This document shows positions 5,309 through 12,509 of a stretch of 16,238 nt of DNA, one piece after another. Each line of letters starts with the position of its first letter. The stretch's first letter is position 1. The notes under the pieces are model-generated. The model searched no databases. It was given only the letters and a program-made list of their open reading frames with translations, and was not told the origin of the DNA. The stretch is from Alectryocaccomicrobium faecavium (lineage in GTDB: Bacteria > Bacillota > Clostridia > Christensenellales > Aristaeellaceae), in contig DVOT01000196.1 of the NCBI GenBank assembly GCA_018713425.1, positions 1 to 16,238 of the forward strand, in the 5' to 3' direction. The position numbers and the translations under genes were made by a program.

Positions 5309-6748
5309 CTAAAGCCGCAATAGCCGCGCCGGCGGCTTTAGGTCGAGCGGGTCTTCCGCGGCGTAGGCGTGCACGACGGCGCTTTTGCGCGCGCGGATGC
5401 AGCGGGTCATCAGCGCATAGCGGGTTTCATCGTAGATGTGATCCTCCTGCGCGGTATCCACGTCTTCCACGCTGCGCTCGGAATACACCAGCGCGGGCAC
5501 GGTGCGAATGAAATGGCGGCAGGTGTTAAACACGTGCAGCATGGGCCGGCCCTCTTCGTCGAAGGCCAGGCGATAGTGCAATTGCAATTTGCCGGGGATG
5601 CGCGCGTTATCGCCTTTGTCAAAATACACGCCCTCGCGCGCCATGGTATCCGCGATGCTTTCGCCACGGCTGGCGTCGAAGATGGATGGGTCGGCAATGC
5701 CGGTGATGGTATGCCCTTTCAAGCAGGGATGTTCGCGCTCCATGCGGCGGATTTCGCGGGCCACTTCGGCGGCGTTGTGTTTCACGCCTTCGTTGGGGCG
5801 GTCGGTCACGCCGTAGTATTCGGCCACGCGCCAGGCGCGGCCGTCTTCGTCGAACGCCCACCAGCCCACGGAAAAGGGCCGGGCATAGCCCCAATCGAAT
5901 CCGCGCACGATGGGCCAGTATTTGGGCACGTCGAAGGGCGCCACCACGTGCGTGAAGCGCTGGTCCTCATAATGCGCGGGATCGTTGCGCCATTCGCGGA
6001 ACACCTGGCCGGAAAACGAATCCCACGAGCCGTAGAGCTGCGCGTCGCGCTCGGCGCTGGGCAGCATGGCCAGGTTGGCCAGGTAAGCGGGGTCGTTTTG
6101 CAGCAGGGTGGGGTTGTCGTGTACGGTGGCGGGCACGAAAATGCGCGTGCGCGCGATGGTGCGCACGCTGCCATCGGGCATGTGGATGCGCGCGTCTTCG
6201 GAGATGGGCGTCATGGGCGGCGCGGCGGTGATGAAGCGATCCTTCACCCAGCCGTGCCCGATGCCGCCGGGGTTGGTCGTGGCGCGCATGCACACAAAGG
6301 TGCCCAGGCCGCTGGGCCGGTTGCGCGAGAACATAAAGGAATATTCCTCCCAGGTGAAGTGCGTCAGCTCGTCGAACACGATCACGTCGAACTGCCGGCC
6401 GCGGTATTTTTCCCGGTCGTCGCTGGTGTGCATGCTGCCGAAGGCGATGGTCGCGCCGGAAGGGAATGTCCAGCGGTGTTCCTGCGCGTTGTACTTGGCG
6501 GCGGGGAAGGCCTGGGCGTAGCAAGCGCGGCTGCGGTCGATGAGCTCGCTCAGCTCGGGATAGGTCTTGCGCAAAATCAGCGCTTTGAAGTGGCCGATGT
6601 GCACCCAATATAGGGGCAGCATCAACGCGGCGTCGCTCTTGCCGCCGCCCGCCGCGCCGCCATAGAGCGCCTCGTATTCGCGGCGCTTGAGGAAGGCGGC
6701 CTGCCGGGGATGCGGCCGCCAGACCACGTTTTTTACGATCTTCGCCAT
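5309..6748 (-). CDS. Phage terminase large subunit
   Basis: A 479-residue packaging motor: an ATPase that drives phage DNA into the prohead and a nuclease that cuts it. The ATPase domain has Walker A GGAAGGGKS (30-38), Walker B VIVFDE (122-127) and motif C TTNP (157-160). The RNase H-like nuclease domain shows its three acidic residues at D285 (GFDWGY), D353 (ADPS) and D440 (HIYDETRYAL). All key residues are present, so the enzyme looks intact. The start at 6748 has CGGAG 8 nt upstream and overlaps the previous gene by 16 nt; the frame is open to 7036 but that part is a shadow. It is last in its operon, whereas terL usually precedes portal and capsid genes, and no small terminase or portal is present here. 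Confidence 0.93.
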   Translation of the reverse strand: MAKIVKNVVWRPHPRQAAFLKRREYEALYGGAAGGGKSDAALMLPLYWVHIGHFKALILRKTYPELSELIDRSRACYAQAFPAAKYNAQEHRWTFPSGATIAFGSMHTSDDREKYRGRQFDVIVFDELTHFTWEEYSFMFSRNRPSGLGTFVCMRATTNPGGIGHGWVKDRFITAAPPMTPISEDARIHMPDGSVRTIARTRIFVPATVHDNPTLLQNDPAYLANLAMLPSAERDAQLYGSWDSFSGQVFREWRNDPAHYEDQRFTHVVAPFDVPKYWPIVRGFDWGYARPFSVGWWAFDEDGRAWRVAEYYGVTDRPNEGVKHNAAEVAREIRRMEREHPCLKGHTITGIADPSIFDASRGESIADTMAREGVYFDKGDNARIPGKLQLHYRLAFDEEGRPMLHVFNTCRHFIRTVPALVYSERSVEDVDTAQEDHIYDETRYALMTRCIRARKSAVVHAYAAEDPLDLKPPARLLRL

Positions 6749-8304
6749 GGGAGCAACTCCGTTCCGCTTTGCACGCCCCGCGCGAGGGATTCCAGCGTGC
6801 AGCCGCCGCGTCCGCGCAGGCGCACGCGCATGAAGGCCGCGCGCGTTTGCGGCAGGTTGGCCACCACCACGCGCGCCCCGCGGGAAACCGTGACCGTGCG
6901 CCAGGGCCCGCTGTCCTCGTAGCGCACGGCGATTTCGATGTGCGCGCCGCGCGCGAGTTCCACCTGCGCCACAAGGCGCGAAACGTATTTGTGCCCGGGC
7001 GGATGAAGGGGCATGCGGCCCGTCACGCATTCCCACTCGAAGATTTCCGTTCCGCTATTCGCCTGGTAGAGCGCGTCGGCGGTGAAGATATACAGGACAT
7101 TGCCCGCGTTGGCGAAGCTATGGGCGCGCAAGCCGTCCTCCCGGTGCCATAGCCCGCTGGCCACGTCGTATACCAGCAGGTGCGCGCCGCCGTCCTCGTC
7201 CTGGCAGGAGAGGAGATAGCGCCCGTCCGCCGCGCCCGCCACGCCGTTTTTTAGCCGCCAGCCATCCAGCTTGTAGGAAACTTTTTCCGCCAACGCGCCG
7301 TCGTAGGCGCACACGCCCGAGGGCGAAAGGTAGAACAGCGTGCCATCCACCAGGCACAGCGATTTTTCGCTGCCGCGCATCACGCCGCTGGTGGGCGTGA
7401 AGGTGATCTGATAGTTGGCGGGCTTGGTGCCCAGTACCTTGGTCACGCCGCCCTCCTGGAAGAACACGACGGTGTCGTTCACCGCGGCCGCGCCCGTGAA
7501 ATCCCCCGCCGTGCCAACGGTGGCCGCGTAGGAATCCGAGGCGATGCCGGCGTACACGTGGAAATTGGCGGGATCGCCCAGCTTGCTGGCGTAGATTTCG
7601 TGGTTCTCGCTGGAACAGCCCCACAGGCGGTTCTGGTGTACGGCGAGGAAATCCATATCCGGGCAGGTGCGCGCGACGGTGAGCGAGCCGGTTTGCGAAA
7701 GCGGCTCCTCCAGCACGCCGGGCACGATGAGGAAATCTTCCTCCACCGCGTATAGGACGTACGAGCCGTTCAGGGCCTCATTGGATAGGCCGGCGATTTC
7801 CACGCCGTCCCAGGCGGAAAAGCCGCTGCCAATGCCGCTGGCGGCGATTTTCAGGAAAGTGGCCGTGTCGCTGGCTTCGCCCGCCAAGTTGCTTTGCGAA
7901 ACCGAAACGCTGCCCGATGCCGCGTAAGTATGCTCCAGCGCGCGCACTTCGCCGCTTTCCAGGTTCACGGAAATTTTATCCGGCCAAACGAGCAGCAGCG
8001 CGCCCATGCGCGCGAACTGTTTTTCGCCCGCCGCCACGGTGGCGATTTGCACGCCGTTTTTGTAAAGGATTGTGCCGTCTGCCCAGATCAGGTCGTCGCC
8101 CGCGCCGGTAGCGCCGCCGGGACTTTGCAACGCGCGTTCCAGGTTGCGCGGCGCGCGCGTTTGCAAAAAGGGATAGGCGCGCGCCGAAAGGTTGGTCATT
8201 TGCGAAAATTCGCCCTCGCCCGCGCTGGGCAGGGTATTCAGCCCGCCAAAGGCCGTCAGCATGCCGCTGGTTTTGCTTGCGGCGCGGATGTAGGGCAGGT
8301 TCAT
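6733..8304 (-). CDS. Phage tail/stabilisation protein, P22 gp10-like beta-propeller (tentative)
   Basis: A 523-residue, beta-rich protein. Short repeated strand-turn units such as ADGTILYKNGVQIA, DMDFLAVHQNRLWGCSS, NDTVVFFQEGGVTKVLG and VDGTLFYLSPSGVCAYDG suggest a beta-propeller. This matches the tail accessory proteins that plug podovirus portals (P22 gp10 type), seen by resemblance only. The C-terminus (about 430-523) looks like a separate beta domain. ATG at 8304 was preferred to 8310: AGGAGG (complement of 8313-8318) is 8 nt from 8304, and the ATGA overlap with the previous stop indicates translational coupling. It overlaps the terminase gene by 16 nt. Confidence 0.65.
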   Translation of the reverse strand: MNLPYIRAASKTSGMLTAFGGLNTLPSAGEGEFSQMTNLSARAYPFLQTRAPRNLERALQSPGGATGAGDDLIWADGTILYKNGVQIATVAAGEKQFARMGALLLVWPDKISVNLESGEVRALEHTYAASGSVSVSQSNLAGEASDTATFLKIAASGIGSGFSAWDGVEIAGLSNEALNGSYVLYAVEEDFLIVPGVLEEPLSQTGSLTVARTCPDMDFLAVHQNRLWGCSSENHEIYASKLGDPANFHVYAGIASDSYAATVGTAGDFTGAAAVNDTVVFFQEGGVTKVLGTKPANYQITFTPTSGVMRGSEKSLCLVDGTLFYLSPSGVCAYDGALAEKVSYKLDGWRLKNGVAGAADGRYLLSCQDEDGGAHLLVYDVASGLWHREDGLRAHSFANAGNVLYIFTADALYQANSGTEIFEWECVTGRMPLHPPGHKYVSRLVAQVELARGAHIEIAVRYEDSGPWRTVTVSRGARVVVANLPQTRAAFMRVRLRGRGGCTLESLARGVQSGTELLPWRRS

Positions 8305-8672
8305 GTCCATTCCCTCCTGTCCACAAACGCGCCCCGGGGCCGGTGCGCGCGGTTGTACGCGGCGGAAAACGCGTCGTATTGCGCGTTGAACAGCGCCGCG
8401 GATTCGTTGTAGCGCGCGGTTTCACCATTCATCAGGTCGATGCGCGCCAGCAGATAGAACAGATACAAGGATTCGTGCGGGCTGGACGCGAGGAGCGCGT
8501 CCTCGCCCTCCTGCGCGCGCCCGGCGAGGAACGCCTCCGCGCCTTCGTGCGTGCGGACGATTTCCTCGCAAATGCGCGCCTCCAGTTCCCGCAACCAGGC
8601 TTCTTTTTCCCCGTAGGCAAATGTATTGGGCCGCATGCGGTCGCACGCGGCGATGGCGGCGGATATGGTCAT
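8301..8672 (-). CDS. Phage structural protein, head-completion/connector-like
   Basis: A 123-residue, mostly helical, acidic protein. The pattern (RPNTFAYGEKEAWLRELEARICEEI, then SPHESLYLFYLLARIDLMNGETARYNESAALFN) is one I recognise from small proteins encoded between capsid and tail genes in clostridial prophages with N4-gp56 capsids. By position it may join head and tail as P22 gp4 does, but this is inference. GGAGGG upstream (complement of about 8680-8685) supports the start. The stop overlaps the next gene by 4 nt (ATGA). Confidence 0.6.
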   Translation of the reverse strand: MTISAAIAACDRMRPNTFAYGEKEAWLRELEARICEEIVRTHEGAEAFLAGRAQEGEDALLASSPHESLYLFYLLARIDLMNGETARYNESAALFNAQYDAFSAAYNRAHRPRGAFVDRREWT

Positions 8673-8697
8673 ACAATTTTCCCTCCTTCATTGCCAG

Positions 8698-8727
8698 AAA
8701 AGGGGCCGCCCGTGTTGCGGCAGCCCC
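8698..8727 (-). terminator. Terminator-like hairpin inside the phage cassette
   Basis: On the minus strand, GGGGCTGCC (8719-8727) pairs with GGCGGCCCC (8702-8710) over 9 bp and is followed by TTTT (8698-8701). The one imperfect pair is a G-U wobble in the minus-strand RNA but a C-A mismatch in the plus-strand RNA, so it is built for leftward transcripts. It divides the cassette into an upstream capsid part and a downstream tail/terminase part. Confidence 0.5.
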
Positions 8728-8839
8728 CTCTGGCGCGTTGTGTGGTATCGGATCGCGCAACAACCTCTTAGCCAATGGAGGAATGACGCGAAAACGCTGG
8801 ACTATGGATTGTTTGCCCGCCCGTCCACAAAGGCGTTGC

Positions 8840-9070
8840 CTATTCCATGGCGGCCGCGCGCTCTTCAAATTCCCCGGCCATGCGGGTCATCATGAGGGCG
8901 GTGGCGGCGTCTTGCGCCTGGGATTCTTCCAGCATGCGCGCCACGGCATAGGGCACGCTCACTTCCACGCCGCGCGGAATCAGCGCGGTGTATTCGTTTA
9001 GTCCCACGAATACGGGGGCGTTGTAGCGCCCGTTGTCCTTAAAGAGTTTGATGCGAACGGTCTTTTTCAT
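8840..9070 (-). CDS. Small phage protein following the capsid gene
   Basis: A 76-residue protein, basic at the start (MKKTVRIKLFKD) with a central strand-rich part (TALIPRGVEVSVPYAVARML) and a C-terminal helix. Such short genes with an IPRGVxVxVP segment often follow phage capsid genes; the role is not known. It starts 37 nt after the capsid stop, with AAGGAGG about 12 nt before the ATG. A 167-nt gap with a terminator-like hairpin follows it. Confidence 0.6.
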   Translation of the reverse strand: MKKTVRIKLFKDNGRYNAPVFVGLNEYTALIPRGVEVSVPYAVARMLEESQAQDAATALMMTRMAGEFEERAAAME

Positions 9071-9107
9071 GGGTAGAATGCGCCTCCTTATCGCAAATCG
9101 ATATCGC

Positions 9108-10367
9108 TTAGTTGCTCACGGCTTCGTGCGAGAAAGTGGGGCTGCCGTGCTCGATGCGCACCATATATTGCTCCACCAGGCGTTCCGCCGTTTTGGTGGC
9201 CTTCCAGCCGCAAGTGGCGCGCTGGTTGAGCGGGTCGCTGGTGCCGCCGGAGCCGAGCGTCTTCACGATGTGCTCCAATCCGCCGCCGGTGATGGTGGTC
9301 ACGCCATAGGCGCCCGCGCCCAATACCAGCGTGAGGTAGATGGCGCTGCCGTCCTTGCCCGCGCCCGCGCCGCACACCACGGCGCCCTGGGATACGTCCT
9401 TTACGGCCGCGCTCACCGTGAGGCTGGCCGCGCCCGCGTCGCCGGCGGTGGCGCCGGTGAGCGTGGCTTCCTTGCCGCCCACGTAGATCTTCACGGTTTC
9501 GCCGCCGGAAATGCGCGCGGAGAGCGCGGCGGCCTGCGCAGAAGTGATTTCCTCTTCCACGGCGATGGTGGTGGAGCCCGTCGAATTCAGCGCGGTGCGC
9601 AGTTTCATGCGGCACACGCCTTCCACGATTTCGCCCGGGCCAATGACCTTGGCCTCCGTGGTCTCCACAAAGCGCACGCCGGCAATCTTGCCGATTTCGC
9701 CGAAATAGATGTTTTCCGGCTGCGCGTACTTGTGTGCCTCGATCCATTCCTCGTTGCCCATGAGGTCGCAGGCGATGTCTGGATGGATGATGGCCACGTA
9801 GCTGTCGTCGATCTTGGGCGCGTTCTGGCGCTTGAGCCGCGCGGCGACCAGGCGAATCAAGCGGGGCGTCAGTTCGCAATCCGCCGTCACGTCTTCGCGC
9901 AGTTCCACGGCCGTGCCGTCCGACTTGGGCGCGAAGACTTTGTTCGTGCCCGCGGTGAGCACCTCGCGGGTGATGGTATCCAGCGTGCGGCTGGCCTGTC
10001 CGGCCAGGCGCTTGGTGGTTTCCACCATCATGGGGTCGATGGCGGTCAAATCGAGCATATCGGAGATCGGCACAAAATCGCCGTATTGCCCCACTTCGGC
10101 GATCACCTTGCTCACGTTCAGCTTGTTGCCCTGGGGCGTTACGCCCTCGGTCAACTGGGTGAGCGCCTTGGGCAGCGAATCGATCTTGCGGAACTCGATG
10201 GTTTTGCCGCCGTTCTTGGGGATGGGGTATTGCGTGCCGAACTGGTCGTGCACCAGCGCGGGCTGCGCGGTTTCGATCAGTTGCTTTTCGTAAAAGGTTT
10301 TCATCTCCGCCGAAAGGCTGTTGCCTTCGGCGTTGAGCAGCGTGGTTTGCACTTCGTAATCTGGCAT
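9108..10367 (-). CDS. N4-gp56 family major capsid protein
   Basis: A 419-residue major capsid protein, the shell subunit of the phage head. Family-like segments are the N-terminal FYEKQLIETAQPALVHDQFG, NGGKTIEFRKIDSLPKA, LTEGVTPQGNKL, YGDFVPISDMLDL and VAIIHPDIACDL. After about residue 255 there is a Gly/Ala-rich beta region to about 355 (SGGETVKIYVGGKEATLTG and following), followed by a C-terminal segment with VEQYMVRIEHGSPTF. AAGGAGG lies about 8 nt before the start. It follows the scaffold gene by 27 nt. No frame damage is seen, so it should be able to assemble, assuming it is expressed. Confidence 0.9.
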   Translation of the reverse strand: MPDYEVQTTLLNAEGNSLSAEMKTFYEKQLIETAQPALVHDQFGTQYPIPKNGGKTIEFRKIDSLPKALTQLTEGVTPQGNKLNVSKVIAEVGQYGDFVPISDMLDLTAIDPMMVETTKRLAGQASRTLDTITREVLTAGTNKVFAPKSDGTAVELREDVTADCELTPRLIRLVAARLKRQNAPKIDDSYVAIIHPDIACDLMGNEEWIEAHKYAQPENIYFGEIGKIAGVRFVETTEAKVIGPGEIVEGVCRMKLRTALNSTGSTTIAVEEEITSAQAAALSARISGGETVKIYVGGKEATLTGATAGDAGAASLTVSAAVKDVSQGAVVCGAGAGKDGSAIYLTLVLGAGAYGVTTITGGGLEHIVKTLGSGGTSDPLNQRATCGWKATKTAERLVEQYMVRIEHGSPTFSHEAVSN

Positions 10368-10394
10368 AAAACTTCCTCCTTATTTTCGATTGGG

Positions 10395-11114
10395 TTAGAG
10401 CACGATTCGCTCCCCGCGCATGGCGCGGCGGGCCAAATCCTCGCGCTCCTCGCGCGTCATCTCGCTTACGGTCTTTTCGCGCGGCTGCGCGGGCGCTTGG
10501 GCCTGCGCGCCGTTTTCCACGGGGCGGCCCGCGCGGGCGCGGATGTTTTCCGCGGTTTCCTTGGCGGCGCGCTGCGCGGCATAGGCCATCGCGCTGGAGA
10601 GCAATTCATCCTTGTGCGCGATTTCATAGGCCGTTTTGATGTCCACGCCCGCGCGGGCGATGGCGGCAAAGCGCGGATTGCGCATTTCCGCGGCGAGATC
10701 GAATTGCGGATACGCGCCTTTCGTTTCTTCCATTTGCCTTGCCACGTCCGCGCGGCGCTGTCCGGCGCGCGCCGCCCGCTGGGCCGCCGCGCGCTCCATG
10801 GCGCGGGGCAGTTCGCTTTCACTCACGCCGTAGTGTTCGCTCAGCGCTTTGGCCACGGGTTCCAGCGCCTTCATGCGTTCCTCCGTGGCGCGCGCCTGCT
10901 TAAAGCGCCGGTCGAGCGCCGCCTGCATCTTGGCCTGATAGGCGTCCTTGAATTCGCCGCGGATCAGCTCGTCGAACCGTTCCTGGGCCGAAGGCGCGCT
11001 ATCCGCCTCCTGCGGCGCCGCGTTCTCTTGCGCCTGGGGCATGGCTCCCGCCATCAGCGCCGGGGCCGCGCCGTCCTCCAGGTGCGGGTGCAAAAATTGC
11101 ATGCGTTCCAACAT
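10395..11114 (-). CDS. Phage scaffolding protein (capsid assembly)
   Basis: A 239-residue, highly charged, Ala/Glu/Arg-rich helical protein with probable coiled coils (about 45-165). The segment FDELIRGEFKDAYQAKMQAALDRR is one I recognise from proteins encoded directly before N4-gp56 capsid genes. The short basic C-terminal helix (SEMTREEREDLARRAMRG, about 215-232) is where scaffolds of P22 type bind the coat protein. Scaffolds guide prohead assembly and then leave. AAGGA about 9 nt upstream supports the start at 11114. It is first in the cassette, next to the divergent promoter region. Confidence 0.75.
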   Translation of the reverse strand: MLERMQFLHPHLEDGAAPALMAGAMPQAQENAAPQEADSAPSAQERFDELIRGEFKDAYQAKMQAALDRRFKQARATEERMKALEPVAKALSEHYGVSESELPRAMERAAAQRAARAGQRRADVARQMEETKGAYPQFDLAAEMRNPRFAAIARAGVDIKTAYEIAHKDELLSSAMAYAAQRAAKETAENIRARAGRPVENGAQAQAPAQPREKTVSEMTREEREDLARRAMRGERIVL

Positions 11115-11155
11115 GGTCTCCCATCCTTTCCGCGGTCTTTCCCGCGCGTATGTTC

Positions 11156-11218
11156 CGGCGTATTACGCCGTCTGTTTATACTATACGCGGGTGTATATAC
11201 GATTTCTACCCGAAATCG
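11156..11218. promoter_or_regulatory. Three inverted repeats in the divergent promoter region
   Basis: CGGCGTA-T-TACGCCG (11156-11170), TATAC-N6-GTATA (11182-11197) and CGATTTC-TACCC-GAAATCG (11200-11218) follow each other between the phage cassette and the ArsR-type regulator. The second overlaps the proposed leftward -10 and the third its -35. They are candidate operators, or hairpins in the leftward leader. Confidence 0.4.
11180..11208 (-). promoter_or_regulatory. Possible weak promoter of the phage cassette
   Basis: On the minus strand TAGAAA (11203-11208) and TATAGT (11180-11185) are 17 nt apart. The -10 is good and the -35 poor, so an activator or another start may be involved. Confidence 0.3.
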
Positions 11219-11268
11219 AAAATTTGTTCGCATTATTACAAAAGCACATTTTTCCTTTACCCGCGCGC

Positions 11269-11297
11269 TTGCAGCGGCGCGCGCAAAATGCTATACT
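11269..11297 (+). promoter_or_regulatory. Promoter of the ArsR-type regulator
   Basis: TTGCAG (11269-11274), 17-nt spacer, TATACT (11292-11297). Transcription would begin near 11304, just before the ribosome-binding site GGAGGG (11313-11318). Confidence 0.6.
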
Positions 11298-11326
11298 GGC
11301 ACTATGAAATACGGAGGGATTGCGGT

Positions 11327-12286
11327 ATGGAACCAAGGACGGGAAACCCGGTGGGCAAAGAATTGCATTTGCGCATGGACCATATGGAAGAGGTGCGCGT
11401 GGTGGCGCACGCGCTATCCAGCGATGTGCGCTTGCGCATTTTGGCCATGATCGGCGCCACCAGCATGAATGTGAACGAAATCGCCCGCGAACTGGGCGCG
11501 CCGGTTTCCACCACGGCGCTCAACATCCAGGTGCTGGAGCGCGCGGGGCTGGTTTCCTGCGAGATGCAGCCGGGCACGCGCGGCGCAATGAAGATGTGCG
11601 TGCGCGGCATCGACCGCGTGCACATTTCGCTTTCTCCCACGCCGCGCGGCGAGCGGCGCGTTTGGGAATGCGAAATGCCCGTGGGCTGCTATGCGCTGGT
11701 GGGCGGCGTGCAGCCGACCTGCGGCATGGCCAACCGCAATTGCAAGATGAACGCGGACGACGATCCCCGCTCCTTTTACCGGCCCAACCATTTTGAGGCG
11801 GATCTTTTGTGGATGCGCGCGGGCTTTGTGGAATACCATTTTCCGCCCGCGGATGTGCCGCTCAACCGGGTGGATTTTTTGGAATTGTCGTTTGAGGCCT
11901 GCTCGGAAACGCTGGGGCACAACAACCGTTGGCCCAGCAGCATTTATGTGGAAATCAATGGGCAGCGCCTGGGCGTGTGGCATTGCGAGGGCGATTTTGG
12001 CGGCCGGCGCGGCCAGTTGAATCCGCCCTGGTGGGACGCGACGAACACGCAGTTTGGCCAACTAAAAACCTGGCGCGTGGACCGGCACAGGACGTATCTG
12101 GATGGCGACGCGCTTTCCAACGTCAACTTGGAAAAAATTCATTTAAACCACGAGCAGGATCACATCCGCGTGCGCATCGGCGTGCAGGAAGAAGAGGGGC
12201 ACACGGGCGGCATGAACCTATTTGGCGATCATTTCGGCGATTTCCCGCAGGGGCTGATTCTGCGGGCGGGTTATTATACCGCATGA
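11327..12286 (+). CDS. ArsR-family regulator with C-terminal beta-rich domain
   Basis: A 319-residue regulator. Residues 25-95 form an ArsR-like winged helix (ALSSDVRLRILAMI, MNVNEIARELG, recognition helix STTALNIQVLERAGL at 61-75). Residues 115-319 are a large beta-rich domain with PTCG (130-133), EYHFPP, RWPSSIYVEINGQRLGVW, NPPWW and GVQEEEGHTGGMNLFGDHFGDF. This architecture is known from Paenibacillus and Clostridia beside sugar uptake and glycosidase genes, where the C-terminal part probably binds a carbohydrate. The start at 11327 has GGAGGG 8 nt upstream; the frame is open to 11150 but that part is promoter. It precedes the ABC importer and probably controls it. No cysteine pair of metal-sensing ArsR proteins is apparent. 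Confidence 0.82.
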   Translation: MEPRTGNPVGKELHLRMDHMEEVRVVAHALSSDVRLRILAMIGATSMNVNEIARELGAPVSTTALNIQVLERAGLVSCEMQPGTRGAMKMCVRGIDRVHISLSPTPRGERRVWECEMPVGCYALVGGVQPTCGMANRNCKMNADDDPRSFYRPNHFEADLLWMRAGFVEYHFPPADVPLNRVDFLELSFEACSETLGHNNRWPSSIYVEINGQRLGVWHCEGDFGGRRGQLNPPWWDATNTQFGQLKTWRVDRHRTYLDGDALSNVNLEKIHLNHEQDHIRVRIGVQEEEGHTGGMNLFGDHFGDFPQGLILRAGYYTA

Positions 12287-12337
12287 GCGAAATGCGGAAG
12301 CCATTTATTCCATAATTTATGTATTAATAAAAAGGGA

Positions 12338-12366
12338 TTGACAGCGCCTTTTTTCCGTGATACAAT
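12338..12366 (+). promoter_or_regulatory. Promoter of the sugar ABC transporter operon
   Basis: Consensus TTGACA (12338-12343), 17-nt spacer, TACAAT (12361-12366) preceded by TGA (extended -10). A 137-nt leader follows up to the first permease gene. Confidence 0.8.
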
Positions 12367-12436
12367 ACGTTTTGAGCGAAAATGCAAGGGAGATTTGCAG
12401 GATTTGCGCAGCGGCTATGAAGCGGCGGCTTCTAAA

Positions 12437-12455
12437 CATACATAAAATATGTATG
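12437..12455 (+). promoter_or_regulatory. Palindromic operator candidate in the ABC transporter leader
   Basis: CATACATA (12437-12444), AAA, TATGTATG (12448-12455): a perfect 8-bp inverted repeat about 65 nt past the transcription start. Its AT-rich ATA/TAT symmetry suits an ArsR- or LacI-type site, where a bound protein would block elongation. A second small inverted repeat, GAAGC/GCTTC (12419-12432), lies just before it. Confidence 0.45.
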
Positions 12456-12509
12456 GTTTGTGGCGGCGATCGGGCGGCTGGATTTTCAAAGGATAGAGGG
12501 GTGTTTTTT

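Larger units (their letters stand above)
5309..11114 (-). mobile_element. Phage capsid-terminase cassette (prophage remnant or satellite)
   Basis: Six leftward genes with tight spacing or overlaps encode scaffold, major capsid protein, two small structural proteins, a beta-propeller tail protein and terminase large subunit. Gene content recalls P22-like and N4-gp56 podovirus modules. There is no portal, small terminase, tail tip, lysis, integrase, replication gene or phage repressor, and no obvious att repeat at the edges. Every frame is open, and by eye the codon and base use resembles the neighbouring sugar-transport genes. Confidence 0.75.

Noticed and set aside
5369..6613. A 414-codon rightward open frame
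   Set aside because: Antisense to the terminase gene, with no recognisable domain and shadow-like composition.
6749..7036. A 96-residue N-terminal extension of the terminase
   Set aside because: It is an Arg/Ala-rich shadow of the propeller gene; the ribosome-binding site and terminase homology begin at 6748.
11150..11326. An N-terminal extension of the ArsR-type regulator
   Set aside because: It covers the promoter at 11269-11297; a clear ribosome-binding site precedes 11327.
5225..11330. Attachment-site repeats around the phage cassette
   Set aside because: The edges share only very short AT-rich strings such as AAAATTT, no more than expected by chance, and no tRNA or integrase is nearby.
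9033..11450. An 805-codon rightward open frame
   Set aside because: It runs antisense across the 76-aa, capsid and scaffold genes; its His/Arg/Gly-rich composition is that of a reverse-frame shadow in GC-rich DNA, and the opposite frames have recognisable phage proteins with ribosome-binding sites.
12357..12509. An N-terminal extension of the first permease
   Set aside because: It covers the -10 box and leader; the permease homology and ribosome-binding site support 12510.
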